NCBI GenBank assembly: GCA_964586765.1
Contig: CAZPHN010000025.1
Span: 1-37,231 of the forward strand
DNA from: UBA3263 sp964586765
Lineage (GTDB): Bacteria; Bacteroidota; Bacteroidia; Bacteroidales; Muribaculaceae
Length of the DNA stretch: 37,231 bases
Direction of reading: 5' to 3'
Under the pieces are notes generated by a model, which ran no database searches, had not been told where the DNA came from, and saw only the letters and a program-made list of their open reading frames with translations. Every line of letters starts with the position of its first letter. The stretch's first letter is position 1. Below, piece by piece: positions 30,095-37,231 of the stretch. The position numbers were made by a program, and so were the translations under genes.

Positions 30095-32203
30095 ATGAAA
30101 TTTCAACTCAGCTCGCAATATAAACCTACCGGCGACCAGCCGCAAGCAATCGATGCTTTGGCTCAGGGCGTTTTGGACGGAACCGACGCACAGGTCCTTT
30201 TAGGTGTGACCGGCTCCGGCAAGACGTTCACCATGGCTAACGTGATTGAACGCGTGCAGCGTCCCACTCTGATTCTCAGCCACAACAAAACGCTCGCAGC
30301 ACAACTCTATTCGGAGTTCAAGCAGTTCTTTCCCGATAATTCGGTACAATATTTTGTCAGTTATTATGACTATTATCAGCCGGAAGCATACATCCCCGGC
30401 ATTGACCGCTATATCGAGAAAGATTTGATGATTAATGATGAGATTGAGCGTCTTAGACTCTCAACGGTGTCGGCTTTGCTTTCGGGGCGGAAAGATGTGG
30501 TCGTGGTCAGCTCGGTCAGCTGTCTGTTCGGTATGGGAAACCCTGCGGATTTTGACGCAAGCGTTATCGAAATTAAGGTCGGCGAGCAGATTGGAAGGAA
30601 CAATTTCCTGCGCAAACTCGTGGCATCGCTCTATTCGCGTAATGAAGCGGAACTGAGCCGCGGCACATTCCGGGTGCGCGGCGATACGGTCGAGATACGT
30701 CTTGCGTATGAGGAAATCACACTGCGGATTGTATTCTGGGGCGATGAAATTGAGTCGATCCAGACGGTTCATCCGCTTGACGGCGTCAGCCTTGGCAACC
30801 ATGACGTGTTTAAAATCTATCCGGCAAACCTATTCGTGACCTCACAGGAGCGACAGAATGCCGCCATATCGCAGATAGCCCTCGACCTCGGGACCCGCAT
30901 TGATGATTTCACGCGCGAAGATAAGCTCTTGGAGGCGCAACGTCTGCGCGAACGCGTCACTTACGATCTCGAAATGATTAAAGAACTGGGACACTGCTCC
31001 GGCATTGAGAATTACAGCCGATACTTCGACGGGCGTCGTCCGGGTGAGCGTCCGTTCTGCCTATTGGATTATTTCCCGAAGGATTTCCTTACAATCATCG
31101 ATGAAAGCCACGTCACAGTGCCGCAGATACGCGCCATGTACGGCGGCGACATTTCACGCAAGAATAACTTGGTGGACTATGGTTTCCGACTGCCTGCCGC
31201 ACTCGACAACCGACCGCTTAAATTCGAAGAATTTGAGGCACTTGTGCCTCAAACAATCTACGTTTCGGCAACTCCGGCAGACTATGAGCTTGCGCGTGCC
31301 GAGGGCGTCATTGTCGAACAGGTTATACGCCCGACAGGACTGCTTGACCCGATAATTGAGGTGCGTCCGTCGCTAAACCAGATTGACGACCTGATGGAGG
31401 AAATTGCCGTACGCGCTGAAAAGGGCGAACGCACGCTCGTTACCACGCTGACCAAGCGCATGGCGGAGGAACTTAATGACTACCTTGCCAAATTCGACAT
31501 AAAAACCGCCTACATGCACAGCGACGTAGACACCATGGAGCGCATCAGGATTCTTGATGACCTGCGCGCCGGAACATACGATGTGCTTATCGGCGTAAAC
31601 CTGCTGCGCGAGGGTCTCGACCTGCCTGAGGTAAGCCTTGTTGCAATACTTGATGCCGACAAGGAGGGCTTCCTGCGCAGCCATCGCTCGCTGACACAGA
31701 CGGTGGGTCGCGCCGCGCGTAACCTCAACGGTAGAGTAATCATGTATGCCGACAAAGTTACCGACTCCATGCGCCAGACCATCGAGGAGACCGAACGCCG
31801 CCGTTCACTTCAGCTTGCCTATAACGAAGAGCACGGAATCACGCCGCAGGCTATCGTCAAAGCGCGCAACCGCATTGTCGGTCTGGACCGCGACGCCATT
31901 GAGGACCTCACTCCCGCCGGCGCAATCAAGAAACCGGGACGTCAACGCGAAAAGAAGGATGGAAAGCCGTCGACACGCCCGCAACCGCTGCCATACGAAA
32001 TAGAGTACACCCACGAGATCAACCTCGCTGCCGACCCGGTGGTGGCATACATGCGCCCCGAGGAAATGCGAAAAAATATCGAAAAACTCAAGCAGCAGAT
32101 GGTTCAGGCGGCAAAGAAAATGGACTTCCTCGAGGCTGCGCGGCTGCGTGACGAAATGCTCAAGATGCAGGAACTTCTATCTAAAAAGGAGGCTGCACAA
32201 TGA
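30095..32203 (+). CDS. uvrB: Excinuclease ABC subunit B
   Basis: 702 residues from ATG 30095 (MKFQLSSQYKPTGDQPQAID). An upstream in-frame ATG at 30017 would place 26 residues across the promoter. Walker A is GVTGSGKTF with Lys43; the beta-hairpin region YYDYYQPEAYIP, helicase motifs such as TIIDESH, and QTVGRAARN are present. The C-terminal UVR domain (EKLKQQMVQAAKKMDFLEAA) binds UvrC. UvrB verifies DNA damage handed over by UvrA. It is the first of three genes joined by ATGA overlaps. The -7 box leaves almost no leader. Confidence 0.97.
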   Translation: MKFQLSSQYKPTGDQPQAIDALAQGVLDGTDAQVLLGVTGSGKTFTMANVIERVQRPTLILSHNKTLAAQLYSEFKQFFPDNSVQYFVSYYDYYQPEAYIPGIDRYIEKDLMINDEIERLRLSTVSALLSGRKDVVVVSSVSCLFGMGNPADFDASVIEIKVGEQIGRNNFLRKLVASLYSRNEAELSRGTFRVRGDTVEIRLAYEEITLRIVFWGDEIESIQTVHPLDGVSLGNHDVFKIYPANLFVTSQERQNAAISQIALDLGTRIDDFTREDKLLEAQRLRERVTYDLEMIKELGHCSGIENYSRYFDGRRPGERPFCLLDYFPKDFLTIIDESHVTVPQIRAMYGGDISRKNNLVDYGFRLPAALDNRPLKFEEFEALVPQTIYVSATPADYELARAEGVIVEQVIRPTGLLDPIIEVRPSLNQIDDLMEEIAVRAEKGERTLVTTLTKRMAEELNDYLAKFDIKTAYMHSDVDTMERIRILDDLRAGTYDVLIGVNLLREGLDLPEVSLVAILDADKEGFLRSHRSLTQTVGRAARNLNGRVIMYADKVTDSMRQTIEETERRRSLQLAYNEEHGITPQAIVKARNRIVGLDRDAIEDLTPAGAIKKPGRQREKKDGKPSTRPQPLPYEIEYTHEINLAADPVVAYMRPEEMRKNIEKLKQQMVQAAKKMDFLEAARLRDEMLKMQELLSKKEAAQ

Positions 32204-34017
32204 CCCCCGGAGCAGACCGCTGGCTACCCTCCTCGGTAAAAGAGATGGAAGCCTTGGGATGGGACCATGTCGACGTTATCCTTTTCAGTGGTGACGCATA
32301 CGTTGACCATCCTTCGTTTGGCGCGGCGGTGATTGGACGGACGCTTCAGTCCATGGGACTGAATGTGGCTATCGTTCCGCAACCGAACTGGCGCGATGAC
32401 CTTCGCGATTTCCGCAAATTCGGCGCGCCGAGACTTTTTTTCGGGATTTCGCCCGGAGCCATGGACTCGATGGTAAACCATTATACCGCTGCACGACGCA
32501 AGCGTCACGATGACGCTTACACCCCCGGCGGACGCGCCGGCGCACGCCCCGACTATCCTACCATAGTCTATTCGGAGATTTTGCGCAAGCTCTATCCCGA
32601 CGTGCCTATAATCGCTGGGGGTATTGAGGCTTCCATGCGCCGGTTGAGCCACTATGACTACTGGCAGGACCGACTGCGTCCGTCAATCATCATGGACGCG
32701 CCGGTCGACATGATAATCTATGGCATGGGAGAAAAACCTATCCGCCAGATGGCAGAAAGGCTCATGGCAGGAGAAAAAATAGGCGAAATCACGGATTTAC
32801 CCCAAACTGTGGTCAAACTGTCGGCAAAGGATATCCCCGCGCCATCAGAATCGGACATAATTCTCAATTCGTTTGAACAATGTTTAGCCGATAAGCGCAA
32901 ACAATCAGCCAATTTCAAGCATATTGAGCAACAAAGCAACCGATTGACACCGGATACGGTGCTTTGGCAACAGCACGGACGCAAAGCCGTCAAGGTCAAT
33001 CCGATGTTCCCACCGATGACCACCGAGGAGGTTGATGCATCCTTTGACCTTCCGTATACCCGCCTGCCCCACCCGCGCTATCGCGGCAAGACCATTCCGG
33101 CATATGAAATGATTCGCCACTCCGTTTGTATGCATCGAGGATGTTTCGGCGGATGCGCGTTCTGCACTATATCAGCCCATCAGGGTAAATTTATTGCCTC
33201 ACGCAGCCCACAGTCTATTTTGCGCGAGGTAGAAGCGGTTACCCGTATGCCGGACTTTAAAGGCTATATATCCGACCTTGGCGGACCGAGCGCAAATATG
33301 TACGGCATGGGAGGCAAGGACCTCTCCAAGTGCGCTAAGTGTCTGCGACCGAGCTGCCTGCACCCCGCGCCATGTCCCAATCTCAACAATGACCACTCGC
33401 CACTGCTCGACATTTACCGCGCCGTTGACTCTATGCCTGAGGTCAAGAAAGCATTCGTAGGCTCCGGCGTACGCTATGACTTGGCTATGGCTCCATCGGA
33501 TTCTGAAAAAATTGATGCAGCAAACCGTCGCTATTGCGAGCAACTGATTTCCCGCCATGTATCGGGCAGGTTAAAGGTAGCTCCGGAACATACTGAAGCG
33601 CATGTGCTCAACCTTATGCGCAAGCCTGATTTCTCCCTGTTTTATAAATTTCGTGACATTTTTGACCGCGTTAACCGCAAACATGGACTCAGGCAGCAGC
33701 TTATACCTTATTTTATATCCTCCCATCCCGGATGTCGCGAAGAGGATATGGCACAGCTTGCCGCCACAACCCGCCGGCTCGACATGCACCTCGAACAGGT
33801 TCAGGACTTTACTCCTACACCGATGACCCTCAGCACTGAGATTTATTATACCGGCATACATCCCTACACGGGACAAAAGGTTTATTGCGCCACCAATCCG
33901 GCAGCGAAAGAGGCTCAACGCCAGTACTTTTTCTGGTATGACCCGGCTCGCCGACCGTCAATAACCGCCTCCCTCCGTCGCATTCACCGCCCCGACCTAA
34001 TCTCCCAAATCCTATGA
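32200..34017 (+). CDS. YgiQ family radical SAM protein
   Basis: 605 residues. An N-terminal domain (about 1-290) has DVILFSGDAYVDHPSFGAAV and IIAGGIEASMRRLSHYDYW, followed by the radical SAM core with the iron-sulfur motif Cys315-x3-Cys319-x2-Cys322 (GCFGGCAFCTI). A second Cys-rich segment (CAKCLRPSCLHPAPCPN) and a C-terminal extension follow, as in YgiQ proteins. The substrate of the family is not firmly established. The start codon overlaps the uvrB stop (ATGA) and its own stop overlaps the NUDIX gene in the same way. Confidence 0.93.
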   Translation: MTPGADRWLPSSVKEMEALGWDHVDVILFSGDAYVDHPSFGAAVIGRTLQSMGLNVAIVPQPNWRDDLRDFRKFGAPRLFFGISPGAMDSMVNHYTAARRKRHDDAYTPGGRAGARPDYPTIVYSEILRKLYPDVPIIAGGIEASMRRLSHYDYWQDRLRPSIIMDAPVDMIIYGMGEKPIRQMAERLMAGEKIGEITDLPQTVVKLSAKDIPAPSESDIILNSFEQCLADKRKQSANFKHIEQQSNRLTPDTVLWQQHGRKAVKVNPMFPPMTTEEVDASFDLPYTRLPHPRYRGKTIPAYEMIRHSVCMHRGCFGGCAFCTISAHQGKFIASRSPQSILREVEAVTRMPDFKGYISDLGGPSANMYGMGGKDLSKCAKCLRPSCLHPAPCPNLNNDHSPLLDIYRAVDSMPEVKKAFVGSGVRYDLAMAPSDSEKIDAANRRYCEQLISRHVSGRLKVAPEHTEAHVLNLMRKPDFSLFYKFRDIFDRVNRKHGLRQQLIPYFISSHPGCREEDMAQLAATTRRLDMHLEQVQDFTPTPMTLSTEIYYTGIHPYTGQKVYCATNPAAKEAQRQYFFWYDPARRPSITASLRRIHRPDLISQIL

Positions 34018-34571
34018 ATAAGAAAATTGAAAAATGGAAAATACTTGACAGCAAGTATTTAATTAAGAAACCGTGGCTCACGGCACGTTGCGACACGGTC
34101 CAGCTACCCAACGGAACCATACATCCGGATTTTTACATTCTGGAATACCCGACATGGATTAACGTCATAGCAATAACCAAGGAGGGCAAATTTGTTATGG
34201 TAGAGCAGTATCGTCACGGTCTGCAGGATATCTTCACGGAACTCGTGGCAGGAGTTGCCGAAAAAGGGGAATCGCCGCTTGAAACCGCCCGGCGCGAATT
34301 GCTTGAAGAAACCGGTTACGGTAACGGAAAGTGGGAATTATTTACTGTATTGTCACAAAATCCGAGTGCAACGACCAATCTGACATACTCTTTTCTGGCA
34401 ACAGACGTAGAACTCATTGCCGAGCAGCACCTCGATGAAACAGAGGATATTGCCGTCAAACTCATGACGGAAAGCGAAGTCAAGCAACTACTGACAACCG
34501 ACTCAATCAAACAATCGCTAATGGCAGCCCCCCTCTGGAAATACTTCGCCCTGAAAACGGGCTCAGTATAA
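34014..34571 (+). CDS. NUDIX hydrolase (ADP-ribose pyrophosphatase-like)
   Basis: 185 residues. The complete Nudix box starts at Gly80, with Glu86, Arg94-Glu95, Glu98-Glu99 and Gly101 (GVAEKGESPLETARRELLEE). VEQYRHGLQDIFTELVAG just before it is typical of the ADP-ribose/sugar-nucleotide branch. It would hydrolyse a nucleoside diphosphate linked to another moiety, with Mg2+. It is the third gene of the uvrB unit, coupled by an ATGA overlap. No terminator is evident in the 49 bases separating it from the convergent gene. Confidence 0.9.
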   Translation: MNKKIEKWKILDSKYLIKKPWLTARCDTVQLPNGTIHPDFYILEYPTWINVIAITKEGKFVMVEQYRHGLQDIFTELVAGVAEKGESPLETARRELLEETGYGNGKWELFTVLSQNPSATTNLTYSFLATDVELIAEQHLDETEDIAVKLMTESEVKQLLTTDSIKQSLMAAPLWKYFALKTGSV

Positions 34572-34620
34572 AACTCTATGGTCTCAATGATGTCCTCCGG
34601 GATTTCTTACCTTAGGAGTG

Positions 34621-36174
34621 TTATGATTTAATTTGGACGGTATCGATAATATGGGTACGTTCAGCAAAGCCTATACCCACTTTTATGAGTTTACGGTTAT
34701 CGATTGCAAACTGAGCGGCATAGTCTTTTTCTTCAATTTGGCACATGGCATCATCGGCAGTTCCGTTGATTTTCAGCTCAATAATGTAGATAAACTTACA
34801 GGTCGTAATCAGGATGTCGATTGAGCCTTCCGACGTGTGGTATTCGGCATTGGCGTCCATACCGATAAGACGCAGCAAAACATAGAAAATGGTGTGATAA
34901 TAATTTTCATATTTCGCCACATTTTTGTGCAAATCGTAAGGAATTCTTGCAAAAAACGTCGTCAAGGCGTCTAAAAACTCTTGAATTTCCCCATTCTCAA
35001 GATACGTTCTGAGTCTGGAAACGAAAATTTTTGAGTCATTTATATGCCCGAAATCATTCAGGATGCTTCCCATAAGTCCGCACTCCACCTCCTTGTTAGG
35101 GTACCCGAGGGTATAGAAGCGTGTCGCCGGGTCGTATGACTTTATGGTAAGATAGCCGGTCTGATAAAACAGTGCCAACGGATTGATTTTATTCAGGACT
35201 GAAATGCTGTCGAGCATATCAATCGTGGCATTAGCGTCGTTAAGACTGGCAATGTCGTAGGTTTGCTCCTTGAGCAGGCGGATAAGTATGGTGGGAATTC
35301 CGGTACGATGCCAATAGTCAGATATATCGTTGCTGGCAAGAGCGTTAATAAGACTATATGGGTTATAGATATCAACCATCATTCTGGAAAAATGATAGCC
35401 ATCATACCATTCTTTTAATGTTCGGAAGGCAGCCTCTACGTCAACTCCTTCCGCTAAGCCAAAACGCTTGACCCCTTCCTGCAGATTATGACGCAGCTCA
35501 ACTTCGCTTATACCGCAAATTCCGGCAAAATCATCAAGGAAAGAGATATCCTGCAGGTTATTAAGACCACTGAAAACCGACAGATGACCATACTTGGTCA
35601 CCCCCGTCAGCATACAAAACTTCAAGTGCGAATCTAAGGATTTAAGCGATGAGTAAAAACCATAGAGTATGGCTTGAAATTTTTCCTGAAGGTCCCTTCT
35701 ACCAATTGATGACGTGATGGGATTATCATATTCATCAATCAGAATAACGACCTGATGTCCGGTACGTTCATGAAGCGTACGCACTATTGTCCGGAATCGC
35801 TCCGAAAAGGAATTATTGTCCGCTTCAAGGTTAAGTTCCGCTTCGAAACGCTTTAGAAATGCGTCGAGCTTACTCTCAAGAACCTCGGTGCTACTATAAT
35901 TCTCGCCCGAGAAGTCAAGATGAATAACCGGATGCTTTATCCATTCCTCAGGCATCAGTTTATCAATAGCTAACCCTTCAAACAGCTCTCTTTCGCCTCT
36001 AAAAAATGCCTCGAGAGTGGATATGAGCAGACTTTTCCCGAACCGTCGCGGACGACTCAGAAACTTATATTGACCATTCTGAAGCAAAGCTGGAATATAT
36101 GCCGTCTTATCAATATAAAGATAGCCCTCCTCCCGTATCTTCCTGAATGACTGTATGCCAATCGGGTAATTCAT
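34621..36174 (-). CDS. AAA-ATPase-like/PD-(D/E)XK nuclease family protein
   Basis: 517 residues. The N-terminal PF09820-type ATPase (about 1-280) begins YPIGIQSFRKIREEGYLYID, has a Walker A variant RPRRFGKSLL (Lys47) and Walker B VVILIDEYDNPI. The C-terminal PF08011-type nuclease fold (about 400-510) shows EGSIDILITT then YIIELKING (Asp, Glu-x-Lys). This architecture is common, often multi-copy, in Bacteroidetes and other anaerobes; its biological role is unsettled, with proposals around mobile elements or defence. It stands alone here between the NUDIX gene and ppdK. A near -7 box (TACCATTG, 36206-36199, minus) lies 25 bases upstream. Confidence 0.9.
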   Translation of the reverse strand: MNYPIGIQSFRKIREEGYLYIDKTAYIPALLQNGQYKFLSRPRRFGKSLLISTLEAFFRGERELFEGLAIDKLMPEEWIKHPVIHLDFSGENYSSTEVLESKLDAFLKRFEAELNLEADNNSFSERFRTIVRTLHERTGHQVVILIDEYDNPITSSIGRRDLQEKFQAILYGFYSSLKSLDSHLKFCMLTGVTKYGHLSVFSGLNNLQDISFLDDFAGICGISEVELRHNLQEGVKRFGLAEGVDVEAAFRTLKEWYDGYHFSRMMVDIYNPYSLINALASNDISDYWHRTGIPTILIRLLKEQTYDIASLNDANATIDMLDSISVLNKINPLALFYQTGYLTIKSYDPATRFYTLGYPNKEVECGLMGSILNDFGHINDSKIFVSRLRTYLENGEIQEFLDALTTFFARIPYDLHKNVAKYENYYHTIFYVLLRLIGMDANAEYHTSEGSIDILITTCKFIYIIELKINGTADDAMCQIEEKDYAAQFAIDNRKLIKVGIGFAERTHIIDTVQIKS

Positions 36175-36208
36175 CTATTTCTATTTCCCCTAATTGAACA
36201 ATGGTAAA

Positions 36209-36250
36209 TAAAAGAGGCGTCGATGCTTTGGCGCATCAACGCCTCTTTTA
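36209..36250 (-). terminator. Terminator after ppdK (bidirectional stem)
   Basis: TAAAAGAGGCGT (36209-36220) pairs with 36239-36250, extended inward by GATGC/GCATC after one mismatch. The A/T flanks make it functional on the minus strand, just past the ppdK stop. Confidence 0.88.
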
Positions 36251-36264
36251 TGAAGTTACTTAAA

Positions 36265-37231
36265 TTAATCTTCGATGGCTGCCTGCGCCGCACTTACGCG
36301 AGCGATGGGCACACGATAAGGTGAGCAGCTTACGTAGTTCATGCCGAGTTTTGCGCAGAACTTAACTGAACTGGGTTCACCACCATGTTCGCCGCAGATG
36401 CCTACCTTGAGGTCTTCGCGGGTTGCACGGCCTTTCTTGACACCCATTTCAACGAGCTGACCAACACCCTCCTGATCGAGAACTTCGAAGGGGTCTACCT
36501 TGATGATACCGTGTTCCTTGTAGAATTTGAGGAACTTGGGAGCGTCATCGCGGCTGAAGCCGAAGGTCATCTGGGTGAGGTCATTGGTACCGAATGAGAA
36601 GAACTCGGCAACGCTGGCGATTTCGTTAGCGGTAAGGGCAGCGCGGGGAACCTCAATCATGGTACCAACGAGGAAGGGCAGTGATTCACCCTTTTCAGCG
36701 AATACCTTAGCAGCGGTTTCGCGGATAACGGCGTTCTGGTTCTGGAGCTCCTTGAGTGAACCAACCAGAGGAATCATGATTTCGGGATGAACGTCGATGC
36801 CACGTGCCTTACAAGCGAGAGCAGCTTCGATGATTGCGCGGGTCTGCATCTCGGTGATTTCGGGATAGGTGATACCGAGACGGCAACCACGGTGACCGAG
36901 CATGGGGTTGAATTCTTCGAGTGAGTCAACCTTTGCCTTAACCTCTTCGAGGGTAAGACCCATCTTCTCGGCAAGTTCCTTCTGAGTTGCGGTCTGATGA
37001 GGAACGAACTCGTGCAACGGCGGGTCAAGCAGACGGATGGTAACGCCAAAGCCGTCCATAGCTTCGAAGATTCCCTCGAAGTCGCCGCGCTGCATGGGGA
37101 GCAGTTTAGCGAGGGCAGCCTTACGACCTTCAACGTCGCTGGCAAGAATCATTTCGCGAACGGCATCGATACGGTGACCTTCGAAGAACATGTGCTCGGT
37201 ACGGCAGAGACCGATACCCTGAGCTCCGAAG
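36265..37231 (-). CDS. ppdK: Pyruvate, phosphate dikinase, C-terminal part
   Basis: The frame runs from the window edge (FGAQGIGLCRTEHMFFEGHR) to TAA at 36267-36265, about 322 residues of a protein usually near 900, so the 5' two thirds lie outside. The PEP/pyruvate-binding barrel is intact: HRGCRLGITYPEI, GTMIEVPRAALTA, FSFGTNDLTQMTFGFSRDD, GICGEHGGEPSS, and the catalytic cysteine in YVSCSPYRVPIARV. It interconverts pyruvate + ATP + Pi and PEP + AMP + PPi. The internal ATG at 37191 is not the real start. Confidence 0.96.
   Translation of the reverse strand, partial: FGAQGIGLCRTEHMFFEGHRIDAVREMILASDVEGRKAALAKLLPMQRGDFEGIFEAMDGFGVTIRLLDPPLHEFVPHQTATQKELAEKMGLTLEEVKAKVDSLEEFNPMLGHRGCRLGITYPEITEMQTRAIIEAALACKARGIDVHPEIMIPLVGSLKELQNQNAVIRETAAKVFAEKGESLPFLVGTMIEVPRAALTANEIASVAEFFSFGTNDLTQMTFGFSRDDAPKFLKFYKEHGIIKVDPFEVLDQEGVGQLVEMGVKKGRATREDLKVGICGEHGGEPSSVKFCAKLGMNYVSCSPYRVPIARVSAAQAAIED

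Noticed and set aside
37145..37191. ATG at 37191 as ppdK start
   Set aside because: The frame continues to the window edge with conserved ppdK residues (GIGLCRTEHMFF), so the ATG is internal.
1..37231. CRISPR array, tRNA, rRNA or insertion sequence
   Set aside because: No regularly spaced repeats of CRISPR size, no cloverleaf or rRNA-like stretch and no transposase frame were recognised by reading; a tRNAscan/Infernal run would be needed to exclude small RNAs fully.

Overview
The window looks like a chromosomal stretch of a gut Bacteroidales bacterium, most likely Muribaculaceae-like; the family is an inference. The support is: at least ten promoters with the Bacteroidetes -7 box TAnnTTTG, an ExbB-ExbD-ExbD-TonB operon, tandem secreted GH20 hexosaminidases with a Bacteroidales-type C-terminal tail, a SusD-like lipoprotein, a BspA-type leucine-rich-repeat protein, and conserved phylum families (DUF4290, DUF4827). 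No rRNA, tRNA, CRISPR array, transposase or phage structural gene was seen.

Layout: (1) 1-2696, end of an ExbB/ExbD/ExbD/TonB energy-transduction operon closed by a strong terminator. (2) 2922-10075, two overlapping GH20 beta-hexosaminidase genes. (3) 10076-12357, a composite terminator/repeat block, a secreted LRR protein on the minus strand, and a roughly 380-nt leader upstream of it that folds into a long multi-helix RNA. This leader is the most striking uncatalogued-looking element here. (4) 12358-14978, fabD on the minus strand, then a small-membrane-protein cluster (two YtxH-like, one holin-X-like, one unknown) and a winged-helix protein. (5) 15250-17758, TetR regulator, fabG, DUF4290, rimM, probably one transcript. 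(6) 17891-19831, groES-groEL, with a heptanucleotide tandem repeat filling the gap between them. (7) 19938-22973, an AT-richer accessory patch with an MNT/HEPN pair and an orphan SusD-like fusion lipoprotein. (8) 23222-25903, galE and holA on the minus strand, and a small HsdR-N nuclease-like gene divergent from holA. (9) 25962-29838, DHH phosphoesterase, DUF4827 lipoprotein, glmM, NlpC/P60 hydrolase. (10) 30095-34571, uvrB, YgiQ-type radical SAM, NUDIX, coupled by ATGA overlaps. (11) 34621-37231, an AAA-ATPase/PD-(D/E)XK protein and the C-terminal end of pyruvate phosphate dikinase, both on the minus strand.

Together the genes suggest host-glycan use (hexosaminidases releasing GlcNAc, TonB-powered uptake, amino-sugar and UDP-sugar enzymes GlmM and GalE) amid housekeeping functions. 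A family of REP-like palindromic repeats of about 31 bp is scattered over operon ends between 10.1 and 20.7 kb, with most copies next to terminator hairpins.
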